A stretch of DNA of 64,000 nucleotides from Stromatinia cepivora. Lineage: Eukaryota > Ascomycota > Leotiomycetes > Helotiales > Sclerotiniaceae. Positions 61,539 to 64,000 of the stretch are shown piece by piece; position 1 is the first letter of the stretch, and each line of letters opens with the position of its first letter. The stretch spans positions 62,001 to 126,000 of the forward strand of contig RCTD01000032.1 of NCBI GenBank assembly GCA_014898415.1, written 5' to 3'. The notes below the pieces were generated by a model that did not search any database, was not told the origin of the DNA, and saw nothing but the letters and a program-made list of their open reading frames with translations. Made by a program: the position numbers and the translations under genes.

Positions 61539-62029
61539 GATCTCCGAGATTTGTGCTCAATTTTTCTCTTATCTTCGAGATTATTTTAAACATTCGTCGT
61601 TTTGATTGTCTTGAACAACAAGTTCCAAGATCTTATCATGGCTATAAATGCGCTAAACCATTTTCAGTTGATAAGAAAGCGGTCAAACCGGCAGATAATC
61701 GAGTTGCCATATCGCCCTGGAGTTGGGCCGTCATTCTCCTACTATCTCGTGCTCTTTATTTTAACTACCATTTTGAAACCATCGACATTATTCAGCTGAC
61801 TTGGAGATTTGTTGACCGTATGCCTAGATTCTGCAAGTCATGTATCATATTTAATATTCTATTTGATCTTACAATCTCTCGCAAGGTCATTTTATATGTT
61901 TGACCGTTTTCAGCCTACATCCGCAGCTCATTGCAATCTTCACCAGAAGTCAAAAAGTCTAACTCGCATGCATTCACAGAACAATCTTGTACACACATAG
62001 CTTGGCGAATCTAAGTGTCTCTTCTCACA
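61539..62029. promoter_or_regulatory. Bidirectional promoter of COG6 and ATG9
   Basis: 491 bp between divergent start codons of two genes that both act in membrane traffic for autophagy. Open frames here are not conserved in type. No particular element is claimed. Confidence 0.45.
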
Positions 62030-64000
62030 ATGATGACCTCCAACCTTATTTCACGGCTCCTACCATCAAATACCCAAGGACGATCGATATATGATTCATT
62101 ACGTGCTCATGACGAGGCATCCGAATCGGATATAGATGTAGAGGAACGAGCGGCGATGGCAATCGATGAGGAGAATCTAAGGTTTCAGGATGATGAGTTG
62201 GGGAATCCAGCAGATATAATCGGCGGCGAATCTGTCACAGAAAGTACGGCATTTCTGTCTGATCAACAACAAACACCTCAGAAGCAAGGATATAATCGCA
62301 AGGGGAAAGGCAAAGGCCGCTCACATAATCTGGCAGAATCACCAAGGTTACTTGAAGAAGATCCAGATGATGATGTTCCTGCCTCATTGTTGATCGAGGG
62401 AAACAATCGACATGTTGATCCGGAGACTCCAAACCACATCCGAGCAAGGCAGACGGCGCTGCCAAAGAGAGTACCTGCAGTACCGGGACCATCCGCACAA
62501 CAGATAAAAGAAGAAAGAGATAGGGCCCATTGGGAGATGACGCAGGAACAACAGAAATTACATGGAGATGGCGGAAATAGAGCGACTGTTGTGCCGCATA
62601 CACCACAGTCTATCCCTCAAAATACTGGATTCTACTTGACAGGCAGTCCGAAAGATAAAGCTATGTACCGATGGGTCAACGTAACAAATCTGGATAATTT
62701 CATCGGAGATCTATATGCTTATTTTGAGGGGGCAGGAATTTGGTGTATAGTTCTCGCCAAAGTCATTGACATCCTGTAAGTCCACCCTTCTAAGGTGAAG
62801 GCAGCCCAAGCTGATTTGTTGTTTGCTAGCACACTTGTTTTTGTAGCAGTGTTTACGACTTTCCTTACACAATGCGTCGACTATAAAAAGATTTATCGTG
62901 GTGACGCTCGCAGCTTAGAGTACGCGTTGGTTCCACAATGTACAAAGAGGATATCCGGAATGTCGAATGTAGCAATTTGGCTAGTCTGCCTATTTGTACT
63001 CTATAGAGTATATCAGCTCCTAGCAGATCTCCCGAGGCTTATGAAAATGCGTGACTTTTTTACCTATCTCCTTGAGATCCAGGATAGCAATATGCAGACT
63101 GTATCTTTTCAAGATGTCATCGCCAGGTTAATGGCTCTGCGAGACGCAAATCCTATGACAGTGGAGAGAATTTCGCCGGATAATCGGAAATTTGTCTTGG
63201 GTACTCAATCAAAACAACGACTTGACGCCCATGACATAGCCAATCGTCTGATGAGGAAAGAAAATTACCTCATTGCCCTGTTTAACAAGGAAATTCTGGA
63301 CCTTACTCTACCCATCCCTTTTCTGCAAGGTCGACAGCTATTTTCAAAAACTTTACAATGGAACTTAGAGTGGTGCATATTAGACTTTGTCTTCAATGAC
63401 TATGGTCAGGTCAGACAATTGGTTCTGAAGGATTCTCATCGGCGAGAGTTGAGCGATGGGTTGCGAAATAGATTCCTCTTCGCTGGTTTAATGAACGTTA
63501 TATGTGCTCCGGTCATCGTCATCTATGTGGTGATTGTGTATTTCTTCAAATACTTCAATGTAAACTGTGCCCTATTTCCGAAACTTGAATGTCAGCTAAC
63601 TAGACATCCAGCAATATCATAAAAATCCCGCGGCTCTCGGGTCACGGGGGTATACGCCTCTCGCGGAGTGGAAATTTAGGGAGTTCAATGAGCTTCATCA
63701 TTTATTTAACAAGCGGTTAAACATGTCATACCCGTTTGCATCACGGTATCTCAATCAATTTCCAAACGTCAAAATGGCCCATATGGCTAAATTTATAACA
63801 TTCATGGCGGGGGCCGTTGTTTCCGTTTTGATAGTTGCCACGGTCTGGGACTCTGAAGTTTTGGCTGGATTTGACATTACCTCGGAGAGACCGGTCTTAT
63901 TCTATATAGGAGTCTTTGGATCGCTCTGGGCTATCACAAATGGTATGATACCAGAAGAAAACGAGGTTTTTGACCCCGAGTATGCACTCCGGCAAGTGAT
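62030..64000 (+). CDS. ATG9: Autophagy protein 9 lipid scramblase (3' end outside window)
   Basis: Exons 62030-62775, 62830-63559 and 63612 to the window edge have introns of 54 bp (62776-62829, GTAAGT) and 52 bp (63560-63611, GTAAAC). About 620 residues are visible. The first about 215 residues are hydrophilic and low-complexity. The core then starts with [24 protein letters not shown] and a helix that spans the first splice ([14 protein letters not shown]). [28 protein letters not shown] and [10 protein letters not shown] follow. After splice 2 come [21 protein letters not shown] and [14 protein letters not shown], all strongly conserved in ATG9. It is a trimeric scramblase on Golgi-derived vesicles that seed the phagophore. 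Either of two adjacent ATGs may start. Confidence 0.96.

Overview
The window looks like nuclear DNA from a filamentous ascomycete (Pezizomycotina, most likely a leotiomycete such as a Helotiales relative). The grounds are introns of 49-134 bp with GTNNGT donors and CTAAC/CTAAT-type branch sites, fungus-restricted genes (VID27, ATG9, COG6, a mitochondrial uS17 of fungal type), and a roughly 22.6 kb block of AT-rich, stop-riddled retrotransposons whose decay is mostly C-to-T/G-to-A, as left by repeat-induced point mutation (RIP). No protein-coding plasmid, phage or bacterial features are present.

Layout. 1-6.5 kb: conserved housekeeping genes, namely a SAP1-like AAA ATPase (5' end outside the window), mitochondrial ribosomal protein S17 and VID27. 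6.5-14.8 kb: gene-poor, with three perfect or near-perfect minisatellites, one unknown membrane protein, a 95-bp duplicated segment and a membrane-protein pseudogene with two frameshifts. 14.8-25.1 kb: an accessory stretch with four enzyme genes, an M20 amidohydrolase, a tyrosyl-tRNA-synthetase paralogue, an isopenicillin-N-synthase-like 2OG/Fe(II) oxygenase and a haem-oxygenase-like iron enzyme. 26.0-26.9 kb: an F-box/2EXR-like protein. 28.1-50.7 kb: the AT-rich block. It can be read as one Ty1/Copia element (LTRs at 30.8 and 49.9 kb) carrying a complete Ty3/Gypsy element (33.3-41.5 kb, target duplication ATAAA), a second truncated Gypsy copy (46.4-49.7 kb), a gag-only LTR element (36.4-38.0 kb, target duplication TAATA) and three solo LTRs. 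51.7-56.1 kb: an FMN-binding protein, dUTPase, a MITE and an MFS transporter. 56.2-59.4 kb: gene-poor with foldback repeats. 59.4-64 kb: COG6 and ATG9, divergently transcribed; ATG9 runs off the right edge.

The most interesting item is the synthetase paralogue. Its spliced product keeps the ATP-binding signatures (HIGY, KMSSS) and the C-terminal anticodon-binding region. However, the residues that contact the tyrosine side chain are changed: the positions equivalent to Methanocaldococcus jannaschii Tyr32, Glu107, Tyr151 and Asp158 are Leu, Thr, Cys and Ala. The same positions are altered in laboratory variants that accept non-tyrosine amino acids, so this natural enzyme probably activates something other than tyrosine. 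Its neighbours are two non-haem iron oxygenases and an amidohydrolase, which suggests an undescribed amino-acid-derived metabolic cluster; that link is inference from context only.
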